Below the pieces are notes generated by a model. That model saw nothing but the letters and a program-made list of their open reading frames with translations, was not told the DNA's origin and did not search any database. Of a stretch of 64,000 bases of DNA, positions 55,101 through 62,122 are shown piece after piece. Source of the stretch: Prevotella sp. UBA2746 (GTDB lineage Bacteria > Bacteroidota > Bacteroidia > Bacteroidales > Bacteroidaceae); contig DEJO01000011.1 in assembly GCA_002353555.1 (NCBI GenBank), positions 10,377 to 74,376 on the forward strand, read 5' to 3'. The translations under genes and the position numbers were made by a program. Every line of letters begins with the position of its first letter. Positions within the stretch are counted from its first letter, which is position 1.

Positions 55101-57445
55101 CCCACGTGACAAGCTACGGCAACGAAGACCTCTCGCTGCTCAACGACGTGACCATACACGAGCTCATCCGCAGCATCAACACGAAGGCTGCCAACGGGCA
55201 ACCGCTGAAGGGCTGGCTCGTCAACGACGTCAAGGACAGCGAAGACCAGCCCGACATGCTCTACCTGAGCGACGGTACTACCGAGGAGGTATCCATCGCC
55301 ACGGCGACCATGAGGATGACCTCGCCGACCACGGGTGAGCTGACCGTACAGCCAGGCACGAAGGCTTGGAACTACGGCAGCGCCTACGACCCGACGGCAG
55401 GACGGCAGAACATCGTCAGCATCACGCGCGACGACGGTGCCGTCGTAGACCTCCGCAACGTATGGCAGACCGACCGCACGCTGCGCGACGGCATGGATCC
55501 GATCACGGAATACCGCATACACCTTGCCGACAAGTTTACTGTTGACGGACAGCCACACACCTACACCATCACGTTCGAGCCTCGTCCGACCGAGGTACTG
55601 GCGGTGACGGCGGTGGAAGGACTGCCTAAAAACAACGAACTGACAAGGGAGGCCATCACCACCATGACGGTGAAGCTGAACAAACCCGTGCAGGCATTCA
55701 CGGCAGAAAACGTCAAGCTGGAGTGCCAAGGCAAGAAACTCTTGCAGGAACCGACCATCACGAAGGTCGACGAACAGACATACCAGCTCAGCTACAGCTC
55801 GTTAGAAGGTGCCAGCGGCTATCTGGTGCTGACCGTCTACACGTCGAAGATGACCGACAACGAGGGCTACAACGGCGACAACGACTTCAAGACGACATGG
55901 ATACAGTTCATCGACGGCAAGTGTACGCTGAACATGGCTGCCTCGCCGGTATATGGCGGAACGGTGACACCGGGCAGCAGCACGCAGGACTACGACACCG
56001 ACGTGAGCGTGTCGGCAACACCTGCCGAGGGCTATGCCTTCAGCCACTGGGCGATAGAGGGCGAACCCGTCTCGGAAGAGGCTACGATGGACTACCACAT
56101 CACCGACATCACCACGCTGACGGCGGTCTTCACACCGCAGATGTACAACGTCAACGTGACCTGCGACGAGCGGCAGGGATGGGTCAGCGGCATCGGCTCA
56201 GGACGCTACGAGTATGGCAGTACGCTGCGCCTCACGGTACAGCCAGCCCGATACTATACCTTCCTGCACTGGAAGGTGAACGGCGAGACGGCTGAGACCG
56301 CACAGGAACTGGTGATGACCATCAACGGCGAGACCACCGTTGAACCGATATTCGAATACACCCCACCAACACTGACGACGCAATACAACCTGGCTGAAGG
56401 CTGGAGCTGGTTCTCCGTGAACCCGCTCGACAAGTCGAAGCTCGACACCAGGACCTTGCTGGCACCCTTGGGTGACAACGTGGTGGAGATCAGAGGCAAG
56501 AACGGGTCGCTCATGCGCAGCAACGGCGAGTGGACAGGCGACCTGACGACGCTCGTACCGGGCGAAGCCTACCAGATACGCATGAAGGAAGCACAGGTGA
56601 TGAACGTCAACGGTAATGCGGAATGGGCTGACGACAACAGCATCAAACTGAAACTGGGATGGAACAACGTGGCATACCTGCCTGCCGAGCCACTTGACAT
56701 CAACGTGGCACTGACCAACTGGCAAGCCTGGGAGAACGACATCGTCAGGAGTCAGGACGGCTTCGCCATCTACGACGGAACGCAATGGAAGGGCACGCTG
56801 ACCACCATGATGCCGGGCTACGGCTACCAGTTCTACTCGCAGACCGTGGCTACCTTCAGCTATCCTACGTCACCCATAGAGGAAGACATCACCAACGTGG
56901 CTGACTTCGACGGGGAGAACGTAGCCGACAACGGTGCAAGAGGGGCGATGGCGACGGGCACGACACCTGCCGGAAGCCTTGGCGACTACACGATACCGCG
57001 CCGACTCTATGCCGACAACATGTGCATCGTGGCTGACATCGACGACAACGGCGTCGTCAGCAACATCGACAGGTATGCCATCGGCGCATTCATCGGTGAC
57101 AACTGCCGCGGTATCTCCCAGCTCATCGACGGCAAGTACTACATCACCGTCTATGGTGCTGACCAGGAGTCTGTCAACTTCTACGTCTATGACAGCGGCA
57201 AGACCATGTTCGTAGACTCGGAAGGCAACGCACTCTTCTCGGCTCTCCAGAACTGCCACCTCGACCAACCCACGCAGGTACACATCAGCACCTTGCCGAC
57301 AGGCATCCAGTCGGTGGCTGAAGGTCAGCGGGCAATGGGCAACGACAGTGGAGCATGGTACGCTATAGACGGCAGAAAACTCAGCGGCAAGCCGATACTG
57401 CCGGGCGTCTATATCCATCAAGGCAGGAAAGTCGTAGTGAAGTAG
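49133..57445 (+). CDS. Giant multidomain surface protein: cohesin-like, CARDB, Calx-beta, List/Bact repeats
   Basis: 2,770 residues, 15 nt after the LRR gene and cotranscribed. A long N-region is followed by a hydrophobic core (WLLYLLLTTGFF) and a cleavage site near SANAQQ (about residue 50). Domains in rough order are: cohesin-like (about 55-190, LSLQDVNGMRGKVISVPVYLDN ... AALQFDITLP ... GKLCDIVFKI); CARDB (190-320); several Calx-beta-like repeats (320-750, ending in IEDDEYP, VNDNDMP and ILDDDGP); CARDB (750-850); a CnaB-like turn (about 1150-1250); a Gly-rich loop (1420-1450); an unfamiliar helical segment (about 1480-1700); beta domains; Listeria/Bacteroides repeats (about 2260-2410, FSHWAIEGE and FLHWKVNGE); and a C-terminal YAIDGRKL ... 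PGVYIHQGRKVVVK motif. It is probably a secreted or surface scaffold. A 7-bp repeat lies in the signal-peptide codons. Confidence 0.88.
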   Translation: MKTFNITRQETRTTEQKNKGARDCNWLLYLLLTTGFFILHSSFFIQSANAQQSNVLSLQDVNGMRGKVISVPVYLDNTSEIAALQFDITLPSGSQVMYDSTKVADARKADHIISGQNKGSNKHRFMLYSPTNQVLRGNSGKLCDIVFKIYTGLQDDQTYDIKLSNVVMSDRNGANVFTNSTDGTLTLTTYPDFEVSNLAVTQADITPKGTLGLSWQVSNIGETAATGGWKENFYLVGDNNTELFIGSNSFESTGLAPGASVSRNIELTLPEVLSVEGAVKVKVNLKGNSDSGERSEAEWNNTATQETGVSMVKTMQLVMPETAIAENKGRNVRLRLNRSGSRTAEETFTLACDKPDRLSVPATVTISKNQSGAYFYVNVVNNDTYDNDDDVVTITATGTGYAAATGQLTIEDDEYPDMQLQVSKSELNEGETFQLTVTLPKAAKTDTQVKFTAETPKRFTMPSSVTVAQGQTSASVDVEVIQNDLPELQLSTAFYATAERYYKAECIVLVNDNDMPELELVLSPTQVSEGAGPSAIMAKLLRKSHADNDITIVMSDDSQGDIYYSQKRFTMKAGVTTAEFALGVVDNVQKEGDRTVNISAGVYVSSCNCAASGTTVGASSVAVTILDDDGPTLSVSSSSSSLLEGKTDATVLTIRRNTGTAGTTTVTLSTDQDSSLSYSHTATIADGQESVTIPVSVLKNDVANDERTVVFTATADGYTPGTCWALITDQTMPDATVEAPQLASAEIAAAGSAEISVKVNNIGNINLPAQTKVNLYMGSTLLTTLYTQSAIAPGESETITKQTAMPDLAGDYQLKAIANEEKTVKELVYVNNTSKATAFRLVPSFTATVSVAKDTYQPDEPVVISGTSTGSSVSNKTVEVYLIHNNVRDVLTATTDATGRFSVTFEPKGVAGHYVVGACYSGENLRDEQAAFDIYGMRRTDTSYLKYEPSVGVPYTANISITNAGELPLHNINMEVVSSGDNIDVAVDKIATLAGGQRANLPITLTGTSASTGDDWQQLKVRFTSDEGASFDGIIYYYNRVATGKLRASVTAINTTMVKGSQRDYSFDITNTGYGTTGKVSLSLPEGAWMTAVTGKEMSPMASTDTATIVLRFTPTADMQLNVPVRGTIGINCENGQGLSLPFSVEPVSDNLGELVVDVCDEYTYYTEEAPHLKGAVVKVTHPTTGRTIAEGVTGDDGRYVATELPEGWYTVAVSADKHDSYRGNVLVDPGKQTVKVVNLSYQAVTINWEVKETEVEDKYEIVTTTTFETHVPAPVVVIRGPEKIDGDAMLDGESQLLYYTVTNEGLINAKNCVFRGPESDSEFTFETLANTGPFDLAANQSVLIPVKVTRHIASTGARGEGNMLTEATGGGSTDNAFTHCMKNLGVLYEILCGKDLKSNSAMLTLAVRFCAAGVTGSVYLGGGGRGPGSPGKGGSGSYYTGGGYGGYITSDDPCDPELANTKKTVMDGMIGMAPGMGGCLGYGLNAESLAKSLAAGDDAATAGSVCEFGASTATTFSHPIAQPFLGFLSTCAGLYGNNARPDLSTGNSVTSTQTDLINRYSWLAGFAEAARWYYRQMLCYREVFLTYYGDEIWFSVDDDTRPRFFKKICSFDNYEDITYENLKSYKPASVTEEQAKAFIERLQNTIFKRDSENKIDLQYMLDNIVTAKYINRYEIPIWRPNQKKNIARKKAPATTPDTVEPYYGDDIYPAGEYFVAACDQVKADFNDASKTQAVCVTIKLQFKQQMVLTRQAFRGTLTVGNGNEETAMKNVKLMVTVKDEEGNTATAHEFQINNESLDGFTGDLNGEWELAAGGKGTATILFIPTKYAAPTSDKLYSFGGSLSYLDPNTGLTVTRDLDPVTLTVKPSPNLDLTYFMQRDIYGDDPLTKNVVEPIVPAEFALLINNVGYGNATNVRMTTEQPKIIENEKGLLIDFELLSSQLNGGEKTLALGSSVPTDFGTIPAQSTSYAQWWFTSTLLGHFVDYNVEATHVTSYGNEDLSLLNDVTIHELIRSINTKAANGQPLKGWLVNDVKDSEDQPDMLYLSDGTTEEVSIATATMRMTSPTTGELTVQPGTKAWNYGSAYDPTAGRQNIVSITRDDGAVVDLRNVWQTDRTLRDGMDPITEYRIHLADKFTVDGQPHTYTITFEPRPTEVLAVTAVEGLPKNNELTREAITTMTVKLNKPVQAFTAENVKLECQGKKLLQEPTITKVDEQTYQLSYSSLEGASGYLVLTVYTSKMTDNEGYNGDNDFKTTWIQFIDGKCTLNMAASPVYGGTVTPGSSTQDYDTDVSVSATPAEGYAFSHWAIEGEPVSEEATMDYHITDITTLTAVFTPQMYNVNVTCDERQGWVSGIGSGRYEYGSTLRLTVQPARYYTFLHWKVNGETAETAQELVMTINGETTVEPIFEYTPPTLTTQYNLAEGWSWFSVNPLDKSKLDTRTLLAPLGDNVVEIRGKNGSLMRSNGEWTGDLTTLVPGEAYQIRMKEAQVMNVNGNAEWADDNSIKLKLGWNNVAYLPAEPLDINVALTNWQAWENDIVRSQDGFAIYDGTQWKGTLTTMMPGYGYQFYSQTVATFSYPTSPIEEDITNVADFDGENVADNGARGAMATGTTPAGSLGDYTIPRRLYADNMCIVADIDDNGVVSNIDRYAIGAFIGDNCRGISQLIDGKYYITVYGADQESVNFYVYDSGKTMFVDSEGNALFSALQNCHLDQPTQVHISTLPTGIQSVAEGQRAMGNDSGAWYAIDGRKLSGKPILPGVYIHQGRKVVVK
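49237..49268 (+). repeat. ATTCTTC heptanucleotide tandem repeat inside a signal-peptide sequence
   Basis: Four full copies of ATTCTTC (49237-49264) plus ATTC, encoding FFILHSSFFI in the hydrophobic part of the signal peptide. Because 7 is not a multiple of 3, gain or loss of one or two units would shift the frame of the 2,770-residue protein. Confidence 0.95.
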
Positions 57446-57474
57446 AAATAAAGACAAATTTCGTCCTTGCGACG

Positions 57475-57523
57475 CAAGTCCTGTAAGTCACCGTGATCAA
57501 GTGACTTGCGGGACTTGTTTTTT
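57475..57523 (+). terminator. Terminator of the LRR/cohesin operon
   Basis: A 17-bp stem (57475-57491 with 57501-57517) with two G.U pairs and a 9-nt loop, followed by six T. It lies 29 nt after the stop codon. Confidence 0.9.
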
Positions 57524-57779
57524 ATCAATACCCACCCTGTTCGGGATAAGAAAGACTGATACCCGTGCAAGTGGGTGATGTATATCTAACCTTATATCGA
57601 GCCAAGCGACACCGATAAGGGTTTCCCCTACAGAGAGAATAAAAAAAATAATACTACATTCTGCACTCGTTTTATATCATACTGAAAATCAGCATATTAC
57701 GGACATAAAAAACGGAAATGTACCTACATTCAGGGGATTTAACATATACCACCGTTGCAAGGAGTACTTACTTGGAAGG

Positions 57780-57818
57780 CAAACACATAGTAGTTGGCGG
57801 CCAAACACATAGTAGTTG
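57780..57818. repeat. 17-bp direct repeat at 22-bp period
   Basis: CAAACACATAGTAGTTG occurs at 57780-57796 and 57802-57818. Each copy has CAAAC and GTTG ends that can pair. The period of 22 equals that of the array at 11409. Confidence 0.8.
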
Positions 57819-57904
57819 CATTCCAACGGGCTGTTTTCGGCAAAAACGCCCTTATTTGTTAACAACCGATAAAGAACGAATAGGTGTACAAAAAGCATAT
57901 TTTC

Positions 57905-57938
57905 CCTGTTTCATGCTCTTCTCAGTGCATGAAACAGG
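57905..57938. other. Strong hairpin in the 620-nt gene-free stretch
   Basis: CCTGTTTCATGC (57905-57916) and GCATGAAACAGG (57927-57938) form a perfect 12-bp stem with a 10-nt loop and no T run. A second hairpin is at 58021-58051 (TTGTATG and CGCTG arms). The whole stretch 57524-58137 holds no convincing ORF; the open frames there have no family features. Confidence 0.7.
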
Positions 57939-58137
57939 CCATTCATTCTTAACGCTTAACTCTTATCCCTATGGGTGCTGAAAGGGTGTAAAAAGATGTA
58001 GGATATTTCACCGAAAGGTTTTGTATGCCGCTGTTTGTCAGCGACATACAATACCAATGTAGAATGTAGTGACTTTTACGAATTGCGCTGTATGCGATTT
58101 GATTCTTCATTTGTGCTGTACGTTCACCCGTTGCGCT

Positions 58138-58983
58138 CTATTTCTTCACCATATTGACGACGAGGTCGCCAATCCAGATGCCGTGCTTGCCGTTCTGGTC
58201 AACGGGGATGAGCTTTCCAGAGGCATCCTTGACGTGTTCAAGCTGCTTCAGGTAGGTGTGGGAGTGGCCGCCGAGGAAGAGGTCGGTGTTGCGAATCTTG
58301 GAGATGACGTTGTTGTCGTCGTCGCCGCCGAGCTGCCAGCCCAGGTGGGAGATGCAGATGACGAGGTCGCACTTCTTACGGTTCTTCAGCAGGTCGCCCA
58401 TGGCGTTGCCCACCTTGACGGGGTCGAGGTACTTCACGCCGACACACTTGTTCACGTCTACCAGCCCTTCCATTTTGGGCGAAAGTCCGTAGACTCCTAT
58501 CTTCAGCCCTTTGCGCTTGAGGATGACGTAGGGCTTGACGGTGCCCTCGACGGGCGTGCCCGTGAAGTCGTAGTTGGCACAGACGATGGGGAAGTTGGCA
58601 AGCCGGAAGATACGTGCCATGTTGTCGAGCCCGAAATCGAACTCATGGTTGCCGATGGTGGCGGCATCTACGTGCATGCGGTTCATCAGTCCCACCTCTA
58701 CGTCGCCCTTGAAGAGCGTGTAGTAGGCCGATCCTTGCGAGAAGTCGCCGCTGTCGAAGTAGAGCAGGTCGGGGTCTTTCTGCCGCTCCTCCTGCAACAT
58801 GGCGATGCGACGGAGGTAGCCGCCGCGCCCAGCCAGTGCGGTGTCGGCGAGGTTCGGGTTCAGGGGCAGGATGCAGCTGTGCGTGTCGTTGGTGTGGAGG
58901 ATGTGCAGCTGCTTGGTCTTCTGTGCGGAGGCTGGCAGGAGGATGAGCACTGTCGCCAGCAGGACAAGTTGTATTCTTTTCAT
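58138..58983 (-). CDS. Metallophosphoesterase half of a split 5'-nucleotidase (UshA N-terminal type)
   Basis: 281 residues. The signal peptide (1-20) ends in LPASAQ. The di-metal phosphoesterase motifs are all present: HTNDTHS (D-x-H), FDSGDF, IGNHEFD (G-N-H-E), ICISHLG and GGHSHTYL. It is periplasmic and hydrolyses nucleotides or related phosphate esters; the substrate-recognition domain is in the gene just upstream. In E. coli UshA both parts are in one chain of about 550 residues. The gene starts 25 nt after the partner and is the second gene of the pair. No terminator with a T run is visible behind it. Confidence 0.92.
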   Translation of the reverse strand: MKRIQLVLLATVLILLPASAQKTKQLHILHTNDTHSCILPLNPNLADTALAGRGGYLRRIAMLQEERQKDPDLLYFDSGDFSQGSAYYTLFKGDVEVGLMNRMHVDAATIGNHEFDFGLDNMARIFRLANFPIVCANYDFTGTPVEGTVKPYVILKRKGLKIGVYGLSPKMEGLVDVNKCVGVKYLDPVKVGNAMGDLLKNRKKCDLVICISHLGWQLGGDDDNNVISKIRNTDLFLGGHSHTYLKQLEHVKDASGKLIPVDQNGKHGIWIGDLVVNMVKK

Positions 58984-59008
58984 GACGTTTCGGTGTTTAA
59001 GGTACTGA

Positions 59009-59812
59009 TTAGGGGTTGACGACCGTTATCCTGCCTTCGACGGCACAGTCTACGGACTGACCTTGGCGCATTTTTTCGCGGAAGTAGTCCATGATGTAGT
59101 TACGGACGTTGTTCTGGGCATCCTGCGGAGAGACGATGTCGGTGGCTGACTGGAAGGCGGTCATCTCATCGTTGCCTTGCGACAGATAGTCGATGGTGAC
59201 GATGCGGTAACGGGCTTGGGCATCGATGTCCTTGCCGTTGACCTGGACGGAGAGCAGCTTGCCGTCGGGGGTGATCTGCATCACCACGCCGTGGCTCACG
59301 CCCTCGCCGCCACGGTGGGCTATCTGCTGAAAGAGCTCGGTGAGCTTCTGCCCCGTGAGGGTGAGGAAACATATCTTGTTCTCGAAGGGTGCCACGTCGA
59401 CGACATCGCTGACGGTCACCTTTCCCTCGGCTAAGGCTGCCCGCATGCCGCCGACGTTGTAGACAGCCAGGTCGGGACTCTCGTTGAACTGTGTGGATGC
59501 CCACATCAGGATGTCGGGCAACAGGTTGGAAAGCGGGCTCTCCGGCCGGTCGGCAAAGAGGTAGCGTGCCGCCGTTCCCACCTGCGGACTCATGATGCTG
59601 TCTACCTGATGACGGTAGGGAGCGAGGAACGACAGCGCCTCGGCAGGCGGCGTCGCGTCGTATCTCTTGTCGATAAGGATGCGCGTGCGGCTCACCTCCC
59701 CCATCTGGTACGGGGTATGGCATGACGTGAGCAGCAGGAAGGCAACTGAAAGCCCAATGCCCCACGCCCTGCGACGACAGAATGGTGTGATACTTAATGT
59801 CTTGTTTTTCAT
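59009..59812 (-). CDS. 5'-nucleotidase C-terminal-domain lipoprotein
   Basis: 267 residues. A lipoprotein signal with lipobox LLTSC (near residue 30) suggests membrane anchoring. The rest is the UshA-type substrate-binding domain: NLLPDILMWAS, VYNVGGMRAALAEGKVTVSDVVDVAPFENKICFLTLTG, GVVMQI and YRIVTIDYLSQGND. Alone it has no metal site, so it presumably works with the metallophosphoesterase encoded 25 nt downstream. The first ATG (59812) gives a basic N-region before the hydrophobic core. The leader between promoter and start is a G-free (plus strand) repetitive stretch. Confidence 0.9.
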   Translation of the reverse strand: MKNKTLSITPFCRRRAWGIGLSVAFLLLTSCHTPYQMGEVSRTRILIDKRYDATPPAEALSFLAPYRHQVDSIMSPQVGTAARYLFADRPESPLSNLLPDILMWASTQFNESPDLAVYNVGGMRAALAEGKVTVSDVVDVAPFENKICFLTLTGQKLTELFQQIAHRGGEGVSHGVVMQITPDGKLLSVQVNGKDIDAQARYRIVTIDYLSQGNDEMTAFQSATDIVSPQDAQNNVRNYIMDYFREKMRQGQSVDCAVEGRITVVNP

Positions 59813-59893
59813 ACTTATTTATTTTTCAATCTTCAATTTCCAATTTTTTAATCTTTCAATCTTAATCTTTCATCTTTAATATTTAATTTTTAA
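59813..59893 (-). other. C-free repetitive leader of the 5'-nucleotidase operon
   Basis: For about 80 nt the mRNA strand contains no C. It consists of degenerate GAAAGATTAA/AAGATTGAA words. It lies between the -7 box at 59901-59908 and the ATG at 59812. Confidence 0.7.
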
Positions 59894-59900
59894 TATGTTG

Positions 59901-59908
59901 CAAAGATA
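59901..59908 (-). promoter_or_regulatory. Promoter -7 box of the 5'-nucleotidase operon
   Basis: The minus strand reads TATCTTTG at 59908-59901; no good -33 match. Initiation is predicted near 59894. Confidence 0.6.
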
Positions 59909-60017
59909 GTACTTTTATCCGACTTGCACAGGTAAAAGGAAAACGTCTTTTTGTTAAATAACATTAAAAACTCAAGTATAAAGCTTGCCACCCGACTCCT
60001 AACTCCCAACTATTTCG

Positions 60018-60025
60018 TACCTTTG
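60018..60025 (+). promoter_or_regulatory. Promoter -7 box of rplS
   Basis: TACCTTTG at 60018-60025. Predicted initiation is near 60032, giving a leader of about 79 nt in which ribosomal-protein autoregulation is possible but not evident. Confidence 0.6.
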
Positions 60026-60110
60026 CATCCGCTTTCCGCGTAACCGCTGGCAGTGGAAGAGTCATTGGCCATGTTGCGTAGAGCAATTAACTCATAACAA
60101 TTCAATAACA

Positions 60111-60473
60111 ATGGATTTAATAAAAGTTGCTGAAGAAGCATTTGCGACAGGCAAAAAGTTCCCGGAGTTCAAGGCCGGTGACACCATTACAGTCGCTTAC
60201 AAGATTATCGAGGGTTCAAAGGAGCGTATCCAGCTCTACCGTGGTGTCGTCATCAAAATTAACGGTCACGGCGACAAGAAGCGTTTCACCGTCCGCAAGA
60301 TGTCTGGTACCATCGGTGTTGAGCGTATCTTCCCCATCGAGTCACCGAACATCGAGTCTATCGAGGTGAACAAGCACGGTAAGGTACGTCGCGCTAAGCT
60401 CTACTACCTGCGCAAGCTCACGGGTAAAGCTGCACGCATCAAGGAGAAGAGAGTCATTACTGCGGAGAAGTAA
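60111..60473 (+). CDS. rplS: 50S ribosomal protein L19
   Basis: 120 residues. Typical L19 features are FKAGDTITVAYKI near the start, ERIQLYRGVVIKINGHG, the FTVRKMSGTIGVERIFPIESPNIESIEV block and RAKLYYLRKLTGKAARIKE at the end. It sits at the 30S-50S interface of the ribosome. Length is normal. In many bacteria rplS is in an operon with trmD and rimM; here it is alone with its own promoter and a strong terminator, as is common in Bacteroidetes. The start ATGGATTTAATAAAAG is the only sensible one. Confidence 0.98.
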   Translation: MDLIKVAEEAFATGKKFPEFKAGDTITVAYKIIEGSKERIQLYRGVVIKINGHGDKKRFTVRKMSGTIGVERIFPIESPNIESIEVNKHGKVRRAKLYYLRKLTGKAARIKEKRVITAEK

Positions 60474-60494
60474 TACCCACCCCCTTAACAGTAT

Positions 60495-60527
60495 AAGAGG
60501 ATGTGCCAGACGGCACATCCTCTTTTA
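60495..60527 (+). terminator. Terminator of rplS
   Basis: A perfect 13-bp stem (60495-60507 with 60512-60524) and a 4-nt loop, followed by TT. It lies between convergent genes and may also stop the minus-strand rSAM transcript. Confidence 0.88.
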
Positions 60528-60534
60528 CATTTCA

Positions 60535-60572
60535 GCCTCTCCTCTCTCCCCCCTTAGAGGGCTGGAGAGCTT
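60535..60572. repeat. Palindromic element overlapping the rSAM gene end
   Basis: CTCTCC ... GGAGAG arms around CCCCTTAGAGGG-like sequence, similar to the elements at 41022 and 48543. It supplies the last codons (SSPAL) and the stop of the radical SAM gene. Confidence 0.55.
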
Positions 60573-61639
60573 AACCTTTTCACATGACACTGCAATAGTT
60601 TCCCTTCCCCATCGCGCAGGTGCATACCACTGCCGTTGCAGTAACGGAACATGTTACAGCCGGCACAGTCGTCACGCTTCATCCACCGACGGTCACGGTA
60701 CACCTGGAAGCGGTGCTCCCACACGTCCATGAAGTCATCTTCGTAGATGTTGCCTTGGTGATAGTCGGAACGAATGCTGGAACAAGCCGAGATGCTACCG
60801 TCGACAAGAACCGATCCGACGGTGATGCCTGCCTTGCAGAAGAAGCCATAGTCACGGACATCCAACTCGTATTCGCCAACGAAGCCTTCGCAACCGTAGG
60901 CTGTACGGATGAGTCCTTCGCGGCGGGTGGTGCGGATGAACTCCATCAGCTGGCGGAAGTGTTCGTCGGAAAGCAGCACTTCGGGTGTCGTTGCCGCCCT
61001 GCCCACAGGGAAGACATCGAGCAAGCGCCACGAAGGAACACCCTTACGGATGAGGAAATCACGCAACGCCGGCAACTCACTGAAATTGCGTTCGGTGGCA
61101 CAGGTGACGATATCCCACACCACATTCGGCTCACGCCGCAACAGGTCGATGGCATCCGAGACGGCACGGAAACTTTCTTTGTGGCCTCGCATCCAGTTAT
61201 GGTTTGCTTCCAGACCGTCAAGGCTGATGGTCATGGCGTGCATCCCCGCATCGGCCAGTTGGCGTAATAGCGCCGGGGTAAGGTACAGTCCGTTGGTAAC
61301 CATGCCCCACGGGAAGCCGTGGTCACGGATGGCTTGGCAGCACTCCACGATGTCATCGCGCACCAACGGCTCACCACCGGTGATGATGACAAACACCTGA
61401 CGCGAGTCGGTCTTCATGGCTATGCTGTCGAGAACACGGATGAAGTCGGCAAGCGGCATGTCCGGATGGCCTGCCACCGTCTTACAATCGCTTCCGCAAT
61501 GGCGGCAATGCAGGTTGCAACGCAACGTACACTCCCAAAAAAGCTGATACAACGGATGGTCGGCAACGATCTGTTGCTGCATCTTCCGCTGTATCTCCAG
61601 TCCCAGACGTTTCCTCAAAGAGAGTCCGCGGTACTTCAT
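60554..61639 (-). CDS. Radical SAM/SPASM enzyme of the rSAM/lipoprotein type (TIGR04133-like)
   Basis: 361 residues from the ATG at 61637-61639, 4 nt after the lipoprotein stop; the frame is open to 61678. The N-terminal SLRKRLGLEI and FWECTLRCNLHCRHCGSDC fit the Bacteroidetes rSAM/lipoprotein family. C-x3-C-x2-C (CNLHCRHC) binds the SAM [4Fe-4S] cluster. GGEPL is the SAM-binding motif, and SLDGLEANHNWMRG is typical of peptide-modifying relatives. The C-terminal SPASM region has CKAGITVG, SACSSI, CAGCNMFRYCNGSG and a final LLQC, which would bind auxiliary clusters. It likely modifies a peptide or protein, with the lipoprotein next to it the obvious candidate. The modification is unknown. The C-terminus is built from a palindromic repeat. 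Confidence 0.85.
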   Translation of the reverse strand: MKYRGLSLRKRLGLEIQRKMQQQIVADHPLYQLFWECTLRCNLHCRHCGSDCKTVAGHPDMPLADFIRVLDSIAMKTDSRQVFVIITGGEPLVRDDIVECCQAIRDHGFPWGMVTNGLYLTPALLRQLADAGMHAMTISLDGLEANHNWMRGHKESFRAVSDAIDLLRREPNVVWDIVTCATERNFSELPALRDFLIRKGVPSWRLLDVFPVGRAATTPEVLLSDEHFRQLMEFIRTTRREGLIRTAYGCEGFVGEYELDVRDYGFFCKAGITVGSVLVDGSISACSSIRSDYHQGNIYEDDFMDVWEHRFQVYRDRRWMKRDDCAGCNMFRYCNGSGMHLRDGEGKLLQCHVKRLSSPAL

Positions 61640-61643
61640 CCTA

Positions 61644-62057
61644 CTACTTTTTCTTGCCTTCTTCGGACAGGACGCCAATTTCCTTCTTGACCTTATCCTG
61701 CACTTTCCAAATGCTGTCCATCTTATGCCTGATCGTCTTCATCTGCACTTTCAGCTCTCCACGGTCAGCCGGCTGCCGCTCACGCATTTTCTGAACAGCC
61801 TCTTCCATCATGTTAGGACCACCATAGACACACTCTGCACGCCCGATATTCTCATAGGCGGAACGTGCCTTTTCCAACTGATCCTGCATCTGACGCATCT
61901 CAGCTTCCAGACGTGCATCTTCGCCATACAACTGATCCAGCCGAGCCATACGCTCCTGGGGAGAGAGCTTGGACGTAGAACATGAGCCGAAGCCAAGTGC
62001 AGCAAAAGCCATGGAGAGTGCCGACAGCAACAGCGGGGATTTCCATCTGATTTTCAT
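61644..62057 (-). CDS. Small lipoprotein paired with the radical SAM enzyme
   Basis: 137 residues from the ATG at 62055-62057. A signal peptide (MKIRWKSPLLLSALSMAFAA) with lipobox LGFGSC (Cys near residue 26) is followed by a long, highly charged helical region (about 35-85, probable coiled coil, with QERMARLDQLYGEDARLEAE). Then comes CVYGGPNMMEEAVQKM and another helix to the end. The YGGP box resembles the Y-G-x-P stretch that I associate with the rSAM-paired lipoproteins (TIGR04134 type), although the rest is not a close match. Operon with the rSAM gene (4 nt gap) from the promoter at 62123. It may be the modified substrate; this is inference. Confidence 0.8.
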   Translation of the reverse strand: MKIRWKSPLLLSALSMAFAALGFGSCSTSKLSPQERMARLDQLYGEDARLEAEMRQMQDQLEKARSAYENIGRAECVYGGPNMMEEAVQKMRERQPADRGELKVQMKTIRHKMDSIWKVQDKVKKEIGVLSEEGKKK

Positions 62058-62122
62058 TGTAGTTCGGTTTTTAGTTTTAACATCATGGCATGCACACTTT
62101 ATGCAACACCACATTCATGTTG

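Noticed and set aside
57050..57110. D-x-D-x-N-G segment (DIDDNGVVSNIDRYAIG) near the end of the 2,770-residue protein as a second dockerin
   Set aside because: Only one Ca-loop-like motif is present, and the surrounding sequence fits a beta domain frequent at the end of Bacteroidetes surface proteins.
57718..57981. 87-codon frame in the gene-free stretch
   Set aside because: It contains the 17-bp direct repeat and one hairpin. It has no recognisable protein features and no promoter.
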